Of a DNA stretch of 64,000 nt, positions 33,683 to 42,539 are shown piece after piece. The notes beneath the pieces were generated by a model. It did not search any database. It was not told where the DNA came from and saw only the letters and a program-made list of their open reading frames with translations. The position numbers and the translations under genes are program-made. Position 1 is the first letter of the stretch; each line of letters starts with the position of its first letter. Source of the stretch: JBFWVD01 sp050246915 (GTDB lineage Bacteria; Actinomycetota; Acidimicrobiia; Acidimicrobiales; Ilumatobacteraceae); NCBI GenBank assembly GCA_050246915.1, contig JBFWVD010000009.1:26114-90113 (forward strand). The letters run 5' to 3'.

Positions 33683-34238
33683 CTCGCTCACTCCGACGTC
33701 CATCGGGCGGGACTTGGTTCCCGAGCAGCACCGCGAGCTGGGCTCTGCCACGGGCGATGCGCGACTTCACCGTCCCGACCGGGATGTCGAGGGTTCGCGC
33801 GATGTCGCTGTAGTCGTAACCGTTCAGATCCCGGAGCACGACCGGGACACGGAACTCCTCGGAGAGGAGCTCGAGCGCAGCATCGATGGTCATCCGGTCG
33901 GTCAGCGTCGTGTCGAAGGTCGGGCCGGTTGTGGTGGGCTCGTGGGCTGGATCCTCGGCCATGGCCATCGGCCGGCGTTTGCGCCGCCGCATCTCATCGA
34001 GGCAGGCGTTGGTGGCAACCCGATAGATCCACGTCGACAACGCCGAGCGTCCATCGAAGCGTGCCAAGCCCTTCACGACGGCGATGAGGGCTTCCTGAGC
34101 CGCGTCGGCGGCGTCGGCGTCGTTGCCGGTCATGCGCCGGCAAACGGCGAAGATCCGGTCGTAGTGCTCTCGCAAGAGCAGGTCGACGGCGGCTCGATCG
34201 CCTCGCTGCGCTCGCCCGATGAGATCTGGATCAGCCAC
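33675..34238 (-). CDS. sigM: ECF RNA polymerase sigma factor, SigM-like
   Basis: The 187-residue protein has region 2 (LLREHYDRIFAVCRRMTGND, DAADAAQEALIAVVKGLARF, STWIYRVATNACLDEMRRRK) and region 4 (DYSDIARTLDIPVGTVKSRI). GTG at 34238 starts at VADPDLIGRAQRGDRAAV, leaving an eight-base overlap with the kinase gene. Gene order kinase-sigma-anti-sigma-trxB-trxA matches the mycobacterial sigM locus. An envelope or redox stress response is inferred. Confidence 0.92.
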   Translation of the reverse strand: MADPDLIGRAQRGDRAAVDLLLREHYDRIFAVCRRMTGNDADAADAAQEALIAVVKGLARFDGRSALSTWIYRVATNACLDEMRRRKRRPMAMAEDPAHEPTTTGPTFDTTLTDRMTIDAALELLSEEFRVPVVLRDLNGYDYSDIARTLDIPVGTVKSRIARGRAQLAVLLGNQVPPDGRRSERDD

Positions 34239-35895
34239 GAACGGCGATCTCCGTGATGGCCAGCCGGAAGCTGGGCTCGGTGACGCCGGGGTCGGTGATC
34301 CAGATGAGCACGTACTGACCGGCGCCGCCCACCTCGAGTTCCAGTGGTCCGCTGGCCGAGCGTCCCTCGGCCCGTCGCTCACCCCATTGCGCGAGATCGG
34401 TGTGGACCTCGGACGATCGATAGGCCGACGCGGCCCAGTCTCGGCCGGGACTGTCGATGGTGACGAGGTAGGTGGACGCGTCGCGTTCGAGTTGCACGAT
34501 GATGCCGACCCCGCTCTTGCCGGCCAGGTTCCGACCCTTGTATCGCTCGGTCATCCATGCGGTGGCCTTGTCCCCGTCGGTGAGCGCAGGGAGCAACTCG
34601 TCACGCTCACGCCCGTCGCCGGGGGACGGATCGAACGTCCGCAAGGCGACGACGTCGATCGGCTCGGCGGCCACATTCACCGCGGTCCCCGACTGCTTCG
34701 CACCGGAACCGGACCTGAACCAGTCGAGGCCGATCTGCGAGCTGCCAGCCACGACGGCAGCGACGACGAGTGCGATGGCCAACATCACGCCGACGACGAT
34801 GTGGACCGAGCGAGGCGCGCTGTCCTTGGGCGCCCCATCGGGAGGCGTACCGGGCACGCGTGGCGTGACATCGACCGGGCGCGTACCGGGCTTGGGAGGG
34901 GGACCGTTCGAAGCTGGGCGCTCGTTGCCGCGACCGACGATGGTCGGGTCGCGAGGGATGTCGCGGGTGCGATCGGCCACCGGGACCGGTCCACCGGTGG
35001 CCAGGATCGACATCGCCTCGGCCGCGCTCGACGGCCGCCCGGACATCTCCTTGCGCAGCGAGTGATCGATCAGTTCGGCCAGACCCACCGGGATGTCGCG
35101 GCGCACCCACGCCACCGGACGAGGCGGCTGGTGGAGTCGGGCGAGTGCCGTGGCGGCATCGCTGCCCGCGTCGAACGGGGGCTCGCCGGCCAGGCACTCA
35201 TAGAGCACCACCGCCAAGCTGTAGAGATCGGTGCGGGCATCCACCGGCGCGCCGGTCACTTGCTCGGGAGCGATGTACTTGGCTGTCCCCAGCATGATGT
35301 CGTCGCTGGTCAGGTCGACGACGGGAGCGTCGGAGACCGCCTCGTCGACGAACCGAGATCCGGCGAAGAGCCCGGCAGAGGCGTCCGGGGAGACCGCCTT
35401 GGCGATGCCGAAGTCGCCGAGCAGGATGCGGCCGTCGTTGGCCATCAAGATGTTGGCCGGCTTGATGTCGCGATGGATGACGCCGTTGCGGTGAGCGAGC
35501 GTGAGACCCGACAGGATCTGCTGCGCGATGGCGATGACCTCGCTCGGCTCGAGGCGATGCTCGCCATCGAGTCGCTGGCGTAGTGACGGGCCGTCGACCA
35601 ATTCCATGACGATGGCTTCGAGGCCCGGCTCGCTGATCGTGTCGTACACCCCGACGAGATTGGGATGCGAGAGGCGCGCCCCGGCAAGTGCCTCGCGACG
35701 GAAGCGCTCGACCGCAGTGGGGTTGGCCTGCAGGACCGGCTTGAGGAGCTTGACGGCAACGTCCCGTTTCAGCGTCTCGTCGCGGGCGTGCCAGACCTCG
35801 GCCATACCGCCGACGGCCAGCCGCTCGAACAAGCGGTAGCGATCGGCGAGCCGCCGCGCTGGTGCGGCCGTGACGCTGGACCCCTCATCGGCCAT
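34231..35895 (-). CDS. membrane Ser/Thr protein kinase with discoidin-like exterior
   Basis: The 554-residue protein has an intact kinase domain: Lys49 in VAVKLL, Glu68, HRDIKPAN (Asp143, Asn148) and DFG (Asp161). The DFG-to-APE stretch (48 residues) is longer than usual. After a Pro-rich linker there is one membrane helix (about 364-385) and a beta-rich exterior (about 395-554; LTDGDKATAWMTERYKG) of the galactose-binding/discoidin type. Mycobacterial MviN has the same kinase-like plus exterior arrangement fused to MurJ at this locus, but there the kinase is a pseudokinase. Here the flippase is absent and all catalytic residues remain. Confidence 0.9.
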   Translation of the reverse strand: MADEGSSVTAAPARRLADRYRLFERLAVGGMAEVWHARDETLKRDVAVKLLKPVLQANPTAVERFRREALAGARLSHPNLVGVYDTISEPGLEAIVMELVDGPSLRQRLDGEHRLEPSEVIAIAQQILSGLTLAHRNGVIHRDIKPANILMANDGRILLGDFGIAKAVSPDASAGLFAGSRFVDEAVSDAPVVDLTSDDIMLGTAKYIAPEQVTGAPVDARTDLYSLAVVLYECLAGEPPFDAGSDAATALARLHQPPRPVAWVRRDIPVGLAELIDHSLRKEMSGRPSSAAEAMSILATGGPVPVADRTRDIPRDPTIVGRGNERPASNGPPPKPGTRPVDVTPRVPGTPPDGAPKDSAPRSVHIVVGVMLAIALVVAAVVAGSSQIGLDWFRSGSGAKQSGTAVNVAAEPIDVVALRTFDPSPGDGRERDELLPALTDGDKATAWMTERYKGRNLAGKSGVGIIVQLERDASTYLVTIDSPGRDWAASAYRSSEVHTDLAQWGERRAEGRSASGPLELEVGGAGQYVLIWITDPGVTEPSFRLAITEIAVRG

Positions 35896-36006
35896 GGTGC
35901 ACGAACGCTACTGAACACACCCCGCGCCGCGCGGGACACGGCGGAAGACACGGCGGAACGCACGGCGGAACGGACCGCGCATGAGGCGCTGTGTTGGGGA
36001 CGCTGA

Positions 36007-36852
36007 TCAGGACCGCTTGCTCTGGAACACGACACCGATGGTGCCCTGTCCGGCATGGGCACCGATGACGGCGCCGATGTCGCCGACCACGATGTCCCCG
36101 GTGGGGCTGAGTGGACGGAGCTTGGCAACGAACTGATCGACGTCGGGACACGCAGCGTGCATGACGGCGAGGTTCTCGATCTCACCGGCGGCGGTGACCT
36201 GATCGATCAAGAACGACAACGCCTTGGCCCGGGTCCGTTGTTTGCCGCCCTCTTCGACTTTGCCGTTGACCACTTCGATGATCGGCTTGATCGACAGGAC
36301 CGACGCCACGAGCGCTTTCGCTCCGCCGATACGGCCACCCTTCTTCAGGTTCTCCAGGGTGTCGAGCGCGCCCCATACGTGAGTCCGTGATGCGAGGTCG
36401 CGAGCTCGCGCTTCGATGACGTCGATGCTCGCTCCATCATCGGCGAGTCGAGCGCAATCCACGCAGATCATGCCGAGGCCGATCGTGACCGACGCGGAGT
36501 CGATGACTCGGACCTCGATCTGGTCGCCCACAGCGCGCGCTGCCAGTTCCGCCGACTGCATCGTGGCCGACAATCCGGCTGACAGGTTGATGCACACGAT
36601 GCCGGTGGCACCATCGGCTGCGAGCGAGCGGAACACCGCCTCGAACGCCCCGGGGGACGGGGCCGCGGTGGACGGCAACACCGGGGACGCCGCGCACTTC
36701 GCCCAGAACTGCGTGGGGGTGAGGTCCACCCGATCGGTGTACTCGGTGTCGCCGAAGCGGATGGTGAGAGGGACGATCTCGATGCCGAGCTCCGCGGCAA
36801 TGCTGTCGGGCAGGTCGCAGGCGCTGTCGGTGACGATTCGGACACGGCTCAT
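36007..36852 (-). CDS. DegV family fatty-acid-binding protein
   Basis: The 281-residue protein matches DegV: VRIVTDSACDLPDSIAAELG, TDRVDLTPTQFW, LSAGLSATMQSA and LENLKKGGRIGGAKA. The family binds long fatty acids; related proteins (FakB) present them to a kinase FakA. No fakA gene is seen here. The start is ATG 36852; longer frames reach back into the upstream gene region. The gene lies between the DUF6049 protein and the kinase. Confidence 0.92.
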   Translation of the reverse strand: MSRVRIVTDSACDLPDSIAAELGIEIVPLTIRFGDTEYTDRVDLTPTQFWAKCAASPVLPSTAAPSPGAFEAVFRSLAADGATGIVCINLSAGLSATMQSAELAARAVGDQIEVRVIDSASVTIGLGMICVDCARLADDGASIDVIEARARDLASRTHVWGALDTLENLKKGGRIGGAKALVASVLSIKPIIEVVNGKVEEGGKQRTRAKALSFLIDQVTAAGEIENLAVMHAACPDVDQFVAKLRPLSPTGDIVVGDIGAVIGAHAGQGTIGVVFQSKRS

Positions 36853-36865
36853 CGGGGTGATCCTG

Positions 36866-38965
36866 TCACGATCGAAGGTGGGCTGAGGGATGCCGGGAGG
36901 CAGAAGCGTTTGCTTCGTGGCGTCGGCGGCGTCGGAAGTCCCGGATCCACCAGAAGCCGAGGAACACCAACGCGCCGATCGACAAGATGAGGCCGAGGCC
37001 CGAGACGGCAAAGGATCGCAGCCGCACCCGACCTGGTGGACCGACCTGGAACCGCCCGTCCGGGGTGTTGAACTCTGCCCGCAGGATGAGGGAGCCCGAC
37101 GCGCGCGCCTTCACCTTCACGTCGATCTCCGTGACCGGGTCGGTGAGGGTGATCGTGCGGGTCGTGCCTTCGGGGAACTCGAGCTTGTCGCCCGACAGCT
37201 TGAGCTGCACCTGAACGATGGTGTCGGTGGACCTACGGATGCGTAGGCGGATCACCTGGTTGCGTGAGAGCAGCGACGCCCCGGTGGTCTCCAGCCCCGA
37301 CACGACATTGCGCAGCGAGTCGAGCTCGGCGCCGATCCGATCGAGGGTGGACTGACGCGTCGTGGCGTCGACGTTCGAGGAACTGGTGAGCAGCAACGTG
37401 GTGCGCACCGCGGCCACCGAGGTGTCGCCCGGGATCATCTCCCCGACGCTGGCGGTGACCAGTCGTTTGAGAACCAGTTCGTTCACGTACGAGGCCCCGT
37501 CGCTGGCCGGGTCGAGGGGGTTGAGGGAACGGACGACCGGCTCGGCCGAGGTGCCCTCCGCGGCCAGCCTCATCGAAGACACCTGGGTGAAGTAGTCATC
37601 GATGGTCACCGGCTGCAGCCAGCTGTTCGAACCGACGAAGTCCAGCAGCGCGGACAACTCGGACTCGGTCGGATTCCAGCGGTCCGACGGCAGCAGGACG
37701 ACGCCGCGTGCCCCTGCTGGTTCGAACATCGACTCCGGGTCTTCCATCCAGATCTGCATCAGCTCGCCGAACAAGCTGGCCAGCCGATCGGTGCTCGCAC
37801 CGTTGGCCTCGAGTCGACGGGTGAGCCAGTCGTCGGCGGCGACGGCCTGCATGATCGCCCCCGAATCGGTGGCGAGTTCGAATGGCCGGGCCGGTTCGAT
37901 CTCCCCGGCCAGGAACGGCTGCAGTGCGCCGGAGGGCACGATGGCGCGGGTGACTCGCAGTGAGCTGAGGCTGGACACCAGCGCATCGTCGATCTCAGGG
38001 ATGCCGGAGATCGACGTCTCCCCCTGAGCGCCCACCACCCATGTCTGCGAGGCCCCGGAAGCTCCCAGGACCCTGCTCAGTACTGATTCGCCGGCCTTGA
38101 GTTGCTCGCCGATCTCGATGGGCCCGAGCGATCGGGCATCGATGCCGACATAGGGCGGGGTGATGAGTTGTCGGCCGCGCAACGCGGTGCGCAGCGAGGC
38201 GACCGACGAAGGGTTCGATGACGCCAGCTGCTCGATGGTGAGGGGACGGGGAACGATCGTGAGCGGCACCGTCGGATGCGATGACAGGACGTCGACCTTG
38301 GCGGCCACGGCCGCGAGCGCCTCCGCATCGACTGCCGCTTGCCCGTTCTCGTCGAGCGTCGCTGGGGCGGCGAGGGGCATGACCAGGGCCAGTCGGAGGG
38401 GCTCGCTGGAAGCGGTCGGGAGCCGGATGAGTGTCGTCAAGATGGTGGCCAGGGCTGTGCCCTTGGCGTCGGTGATCGAGATCTCCACCGGGTAGAGGCC
38501 CGCTTCGGTCAGCGTCAGCTCCTTGGCCGCTGGGTCGTCGGAGATCGGCACCGGTACCGAGTACCAGCCCGGGACGACCCCGACCAGCTCCGCCGCCGGC
38601 TGCGTGTACGTCCGAGCCCGACGAGCCGCGCAGTCGAACTGGACGATGGAGCGCCGGAAATCGCTGCGATTGGCCACGCGGTCACGGCACACGCGGGTGC
38701 GCATCACCGCGTCGAGCGGAACGGTCCCCGTGACCGCGACGCTGGCGGACCAGACGGCCACCGACGGCACCGGCGAGGGGACCGCCGCGAGGTTCATCGA
38801 TATCGGCCCGGTGGTCTGAGCAGGGAGGCGACCGGTGGCAGCGACCGGGGTGATCGTGGCCGCGCACCCGACGAGGACCGCGGCGAGGGCGGTCCCCAAC
38901 CTCGACCACCTGTGCTGCCTACGCGTCGTCACCGTCGCGGACGCTACTGGCCGCATTCGGTGCAC
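36866..38965 (-). CDS. large secreted/membrane DUF6049 protein
   Basis: The 699-residue protein has an N-terminal signal (LGTALAAVLVGCAATITPVA), a long extracytoplasmic part, and a C-terminal membrane helix (LGLILSIGALVFLGFWWI) followed by a basic tail. I see no catalytic motif. The layout matches the DUF6049 protein beside mviN and pcnA in Mycobacterium (Rv3909 position). An ATG three codons later is possible. Its function is not established; location hints at envelope biogenesis. Confidence 0.8.
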   Translation of the reverse strand: MHRMRPVASATVTTRRQHRWSRLGTALAAVLVGCAATITPVAATGRLPAQTTGPISMNLAAVPSPVPSVAVWSASVAVTGTVPLDAVMRTRVCRDRVANRSDFRRSIVQFDCAARRARTYTQPAAELVGVVPGWYSVPVPISDDPAAKELTLTEAGLYPVEISITDAKGTALATILTTLIRLPTASSEPLRLALVMPLAAPATLDENGQAAVDAEALAAVAAKVDVLSSHPTVPLTIVPRPLTIEQLASSNPSSVASLRTALRGRQLITPPYVGIDARSLGPIEIGEQLKAGESVLSRVLGASGASQTWVVGAQGETSISGIPEIDDALVSSLSSLRVTRAIVPSGALQPFLAGEIEPARPFELATDSGAIMQAVAADDWLTRRLEANGASTDRLASLFGELMQIWMEDPESMFEPAGARGVVLLPSDRWNPTESELSALLDFVGSNSWLQPVTIDDYFTQVSSMRLAAEGTSAEPVVRSLNPLDPASDGASYVNELVLKRLVTASVGEMIPGDTSVAAVRTTLLLTSSSNVDATTRQSTLDRIGAELDSLRNVVSGLETTGASLLSRNQVIRLRIRRSTDTIVQVQLKLSGDKLEFPEGTTRTITLTDPVTEIDVKVKARASGSLILRAEFNTPDGRFQVGPPGRVRLRSFAVSGLGLILSIGALVFLGFWWIRDFRRRRRHEANASASRHPSAHLRS

Positions 38966-39036
38966 GTCGCCCCACCTGGGCCCTCACGTCCGCCTCGGCC
39001 CTGCCGATTGTTCATCCGACCGCATGAGGAGCGCGC

Positions 39037-40119
39037 GTGGCCGACCTCCACCACTACTTGCATCAACTGCTGGAGCATCGAGGATCCGACCTTCATCTGA
39101 AGGTCGGCGCGGTGCCGCACGTGCGCGTTGATGGCAAGTTGACCCCGTTGCTCGGCAATCCGCTGAGCATCGGTGATCTCGAGGCGATGGTCGACGCCAC
39201 GTTGCCCGATGCTCGACGGGTCGAGTTGGACCGCTTCGGTGACACCGACTTCGCCATCAGCGTCAACGGAGTCGGGCGTTTCCGGGTCAACGTCCATCGT
39301 CAGCGGGGCAGCTACGGGGTCGTGGTGCGATGCGTTCCCCCCGGACTGCCCAGCTGGGATCAGCTCGGGCTACCCGTGTCGATCCGCCGTCTGGTCGAGA
39401 CGACCTCGGGTCTGGTGCTGATCGCCGGGCCGGCGGGGTCGGGTCGATCGACGACCGCGGCCATGTTGCTCGACCACGTCAACGCCACGCGTGCCGCCAG
39501 CATCGTCACCTTCGAGCATCCCATCGAGGTTCTGCACCCCGACAAGCGATCGTTGGTCAGCCAGCGCGAGGTCGGAGCGGACACCCCCGGGTTTGCCGAG
39601 GGGATCATGCGGGTCATCCGTCAGGACTGCGACGTGCTCTACGTCAGCGACGTCGCCGACGCTGCCGTCGCCAACGGCCTGCTGGTCGCCGCCACCTCTG
39701 GCCGTCTGGTCATTGCCGTGGTGACCGCCGTGAGCGTGGTGAACGCGGTGTCGGGCTTCCTCGACCTGTTCCCCGAGGCGGACCGGCCCGTCGTGCGCCG
39801 TTCGCTGGGAGGGTGCTTGCGTGGGGTGAGCGTGCAACATCTGGTCGATCGCACCGACGGCCGCGGGCGGGTCCCAGCGGTCGAGGTGATGGTGGGCACC
39901 AGCCGGGTCAGCGAGGTGATGCTGGAGCCGACCAAGGCGCTCGAGCAACTCGATCGGGTCATCTCCGAAGGCACCTACAACGGCATGCAGCCCATGCAGC
40001 AGTCGCTGTACGAGCTGTGCGTCGAGAACATGGTCTCGATCGCCGACGCCCTGCGGCTGGCCAGTGCACCCGAAGACCTCCGCATCGCACTGGAGAAGGC
40101 GGGCCTCGCGGCTCGGTGA
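39037..40119 (+). CDS. PilT/PilU-like ATPase with altered catalytic motifs
   Basis: The 360-residue protein follows the PilT layout: an N-terminal domain (SDLHLKVGAVPHVRVDGKL) and a RecA-like C-domain. Walker A reads GPAGSGRST with Arg137 in place of the catalytic Lys; the Asp box is TFEHPIE (Asp to His); the Walker B region reads VLYVSDVADAA without the usual GE(M/I)RD glutamate; and the His box is SGRLVIAVVT without His. Motor activity is doubtful. GTG at 39037 has GAGGAG six bases upstream. No pilin or pilM-Q genes are near. Confidence 0.85.
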   Translation: MADLHHYLHQLLEHRGSDLHLKVGAVPHVRVDGKLTPLLGNPLSIGDLEAMVDATLPDARRVELDRFGDTDFAISVNGVGRFRVNVHRQRGSYGVVVRCVPPGLPSWDQLGLPVSIRRLVETTSGLVLIAGPAGSGRSTTAAMLLDHVNATRAASIVTFEHPIEVLHPDKRSLVSQREVGADTPGFAEGIMRVIRQDCDVLYVSDVADAAVANGLLVAATSGRLVIAVVTAVSVVNAVSGFLDLFPEADRPVVRRSLGGCLRGVSVQHLVDRTDGRGRVPAVEVMVGTSRVSEVMLEPTKALEQLDRVISEGTYNGMQPMQQSLYELCVENMVSIADALRLASAPEDLRIALEKAGLAAR

Positions 40120-40176
40120 GAGCCGTCAGGATTCAGCTGGCTGCACAACGAGAGCGCACCGCTACCGTGCACGACC

Positions 40177-41595
40177 GTGATTCCCGATCGGGTGGCCCCC
40201 GTCCTCGATGAGCTCGCCGCCCTTGCCGCGGCGTTCGCCGCCGCCGGGCACCGTCTGTACCTCGTCGGGGGAACGGTCCGGGATCTCATCTTGGGTCGTG
40301 AACTCGACGGCGACTACGACTTCACCACCGACGCACGACCCGACACGATCGCCACGTTGGTGCGACCGTTCGCCTCCGCGGTGTGGGATCAAGGCGCCCG
40401 CTTCGGCACCATCGGCGCTCGTGTGGATGGCAAGACCTACGAGATCACCACCCACCGAGCTGAGGCGTACTCGCCCGATTCCCGCAAGCCGGATGTCCAG
40501 TTCTCCGACCAGGTCGAGCACGATCTGTCGCGACGTGACTTCACCGTCAATGCCATGGCTCTGTTGCTCGGTGGGTCCGGCTCGGCCGCCGCAGACGCCC
40601 AGCTCATCGACCCGTTCGATGGTGCTCTCGACCTCGCCGCCAAACGGCTGCGAACGCCGCTGTCGCCGACCGAGAGCTTCACCGACGATCCGTTGCGGAT
40701 GTTGCGGGCGGCCCGGTTCATCGCCGGCTACGGCCTCGATCCTGAAGATGGCCTGATCGAAGCGGTCCGAGCGAACGCCGATCGGCTCGAGATCGTGTCG
40801 GCGGAGCGCATCCGCGATGAGCTCGACAAGCTCATGGTGCTCGATCGACCGGGCGCAGGGCTGTGGTTCTGCGTCGACACGGGGCTGGCCGCGAAGTTCT
40901 TGCCGGAGCTCCCGGCAATGCGGCTCGAGCAAGACCCGATCCATCGTCACAAGGACGTCCTTGCCCATTCGATCGCTGTGGTCGAGAACGTCCAGCGTTC
41001 AGCGGCACCGCAGTTCGACTTCCGCCGCACCCGCCTGGCTGCCTTGTTCCACGACGTCGGCAAGCCCAGGACGCGGGGGTACAGGAAGGGCACCGGAGTG
41101 ACCTTCCACCATCACGAGGTGGTCGGGGCCCGCATGACCCGGCAGCGGATGCAAGCGTTGCGTTACTCCAACGACGATGTCGAGGCTGTCACCCAGCTGG
41201 TCGATCTGCACCTGCGGTTCCACACCTACAAGATGGGTTGGACCGATTCCGCGGTGCGGCGATACGTCCGCGACGCCGGTTCGCTGCTCGCTGAGCTGAA
41301 CGTTCTCACCCGTTGCGACTGCACGACCCGCAACGAGCGAAAGGCCCGTGAGCTGGCGCGGCGCATGGACGAGCTCGAAGCGCGGATCGCGGAGCTGGCC
41401 GAGCAGGAAGCGCTCGGAGCGTTGCGGCCCGATCTCGACGGTGTCGCGGTCATGGAGCACCTCGGGGTGGCTCCCGGCCCAGTCGTGGGCAAGGCGTTGG
41501 CGTTCCTGATGGAGCTCCGGCTCGAGGAAGGGCCACTTGGTGAGGACGAGGCCAAGCGCCGGCTCGATGCCTGGTGGGCCGCGCAGCAGTCCTGA
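40177..41595 (+). CDS. cca: CCA-adding tRNA nucleotidyltransferase with HD domain
   Basis: The 472-residue protein has the class II nucleotidyltransferase head LVGGTVRDLILGR, DGDYDFTTDA, the RNA-binding RRDFTVNAMALLLG motif, and an HD phosphohydrolase domain (HKDVLAHSIAVVENV, LFHDVGKPRTR). It builds or repairs the CCA end of tRNAs; the local tRNA-Ile lacks an encoded CCA. The homologue is called PcnA in Mycobacterium at the same locus. Start GTG 40177. Convergent with the methyltransferase gene. Confidence 0.94.
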   Translation: MIPDRVAPVLDELAALAAAFAAAGHRLYLVGGTVRDLILGRELDGDYDFTTDARPDTIATLVRPFASAVWDQGARFGTIGARVDGKTYEITTHRAEAYSPDSRKPDVQFSDQVEHDLSRRDFTVNAMALLLGGSGSAAADAQLIDPFDGALDLAAKRLRTPLSPTESFTDDPLRMLRAARFIAGYGLDPEDGLIEAVRANADRLEIVSAERIRDELDKLMVLDRPGAGLWFCVDTGLAAKFLPELPAMRLEQDPIHRHKDVLAHSIAVVENVQRSAAPQFDFRRTRLAALFHDVGKPRTRGYRKGTGVTFHHHEVVGARMTRQRMQALRYSNDDVEAVTQLVDLHLRFHTYKMGWTDSAVRRYVRDAGSLLAELNVLTRCDCTTRNERKARELARRMDELEARIAELAEQEALGALRPDLDGVAVMEHLGVAPGPVVGKALAFLMELRLEEGPLGEDEAKRRLDAWWAAQQS

Positions 41596-41600
41596 GAGAT

Positions 41601-41663
41601 CTCAGACTCCGTGTCTCCTGAGGGGGCTCAGACTCCGTGTCTCCTGAGGGGGCTCAGACTCCG
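41601..41663. repeat. 26-bp tandem repeat with hairpin core between convergent genes
   Basis: The unit begins CTCAGACTCCGTGTCTCCTG and continues with AGGGGG; it occurs twice, with a partial third copy. Each junction forms CTGAG-GGGG-CTCAG, a short stem. The array spans the gap between cca and the convergent methyltransferase, covering the latter's stop codon. It could act as a bidirectional terminator or simply be replication slippage. Confidence 0.85.
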
Positions 41664-42388
41664 AGCTTGCGGGCTCGCATGATGAGCGTCGACGGCACGA
41701 CCTGATCGGACTCCCGCCACATCGGGCTGCGAGCGACGCCCGCGGGTGGTTCGGGCTCGCTGATGATGTCCACTCGGAAGTTCGCCCGATGCAGCGCGGT
41801 GAACAGCGAACTCACCGTGAGGGGCGTGACCGTGAGGGGGATGCCGTTCATGCGACTCGTGATCGGGGTGCGGTCGAAGTACGAGCGCTTCACGAAGGGC
41901 AGGCCGCCCGCCGAATCGAGCAGCTGTCGAATGGGGTGGGGCACCGAGAACACCAATGGGCAATCGGGCTTGAGGATGCGATGCACCTGTCGGAACACCC
42001 GGTTCAGATCATCGACGTACCCGAACGCATGGACGCTGAGGACCAGATCGACCGAAGCCGAGGTGACGAAGCTCAAGTCGGCCATGTCGCCGTGGTGCAG
42101 CTCGACTTTTGCCTCGTTGGCCTCGGCCAGTCGTCGAGCATGGGCGATCTGCTGCTTGGACGCGTCGACGGCGATGACCTTGGCGCCCTGACGGGCCAGT
42201 GCGATGGCGTTCTGGGCCGCACCGCAGCCCAGTTCCACGATGCGCTTGCCGGCCACATCACCGCACAGGCGCAGCTCGCGCTCGGTGGGCATGTCGGGGC
42301 CGTAGTGCACGACGTCGGTCGAGAGCGCGAACGCGTCCTGGTACCAATCGGCCAGACGGTCCCAGGCGAACGAGTTCTCGGCGGACAC
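41654..42388 (-). CDS. class I SAM-dependent methyltransferase
   Basis: The 244-residue protein has a SAM fold: KRIVELGCGAAQNAIALAR (motif I), KVIAVDASKQQIAHA (post I) and DLVLSVHAFGYVDDLNR, with FSVPHPIRQLL later. It resembles small-molecule methyltransferases of the Methyltransf_11/25 type; the substrate cannot be deduced. Its stop lies inside the 26-bp repeat array. Confidence 0.85.
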   Translation of the reverse strand: MSAENSFAWDRLADWYQDAFALSTDVVHYGPDMPTERELRLCGDVAGKRIVELGCGAAQNAIALARQGAKVIAVDASKQQIAHARRLAEANEAKVELHHGDMADLSFVTSASVDLVLSVHAFGYVDDLNRVFRQVHRILKPDCPLVFSVPHPIRQLLDSAGGLPFVKRSYFDRTPITSRMNGIPLTVTPLTVSSLFTALHRANFRVDIISEPEPPAGVARSPMWRESDQVVPSTLIMRARKLGV

Positions 42389-42432
42389 GCTGCAAGTTTC
42401 GCCTGCCCATCAACGGCGTGCACGCGATACCC

Positions 42433-42513
42433 CGTGTACGGGTAACCCAGCTCCGTGCACGGGTAACCCGGCTCCGTGTACGGGTAACCCGGCTCCGTGC
42501 ACGGACAACCGGC
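42433..42513. repeat. four-copy 21-bp tandem repeat with alternating palindromes
   Basis: The unit CGTGTACGGGTAACCCGGCT plus C is repeated almost four times (the last copy diverges). The cores alternate GTGTAC/GTGCAC. Each unit also holds GGGTAACCC, a perfect nine-base palindrome. The array sits between divergent genes: the methyltransferase and DUF5318. It may be a protein-binding array for the shared promoter region. Confidence 0.9.
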
Positions 42514-42539
42514 GTGACAGGGTCGGTAGCCTGCCGAGG

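Noticed and set aside
34219..35583. 454-codon plus-strand frame over the kinase.
   Set aside because: Opposite to an intact kinase with all catalytic residues; composition typical of antisense frames.
42433..42513. CRISPR-like array.
   Set aside because: Units are directly adjacent without unique spacers, only 21 bp and four copies, and no cas gene is near.
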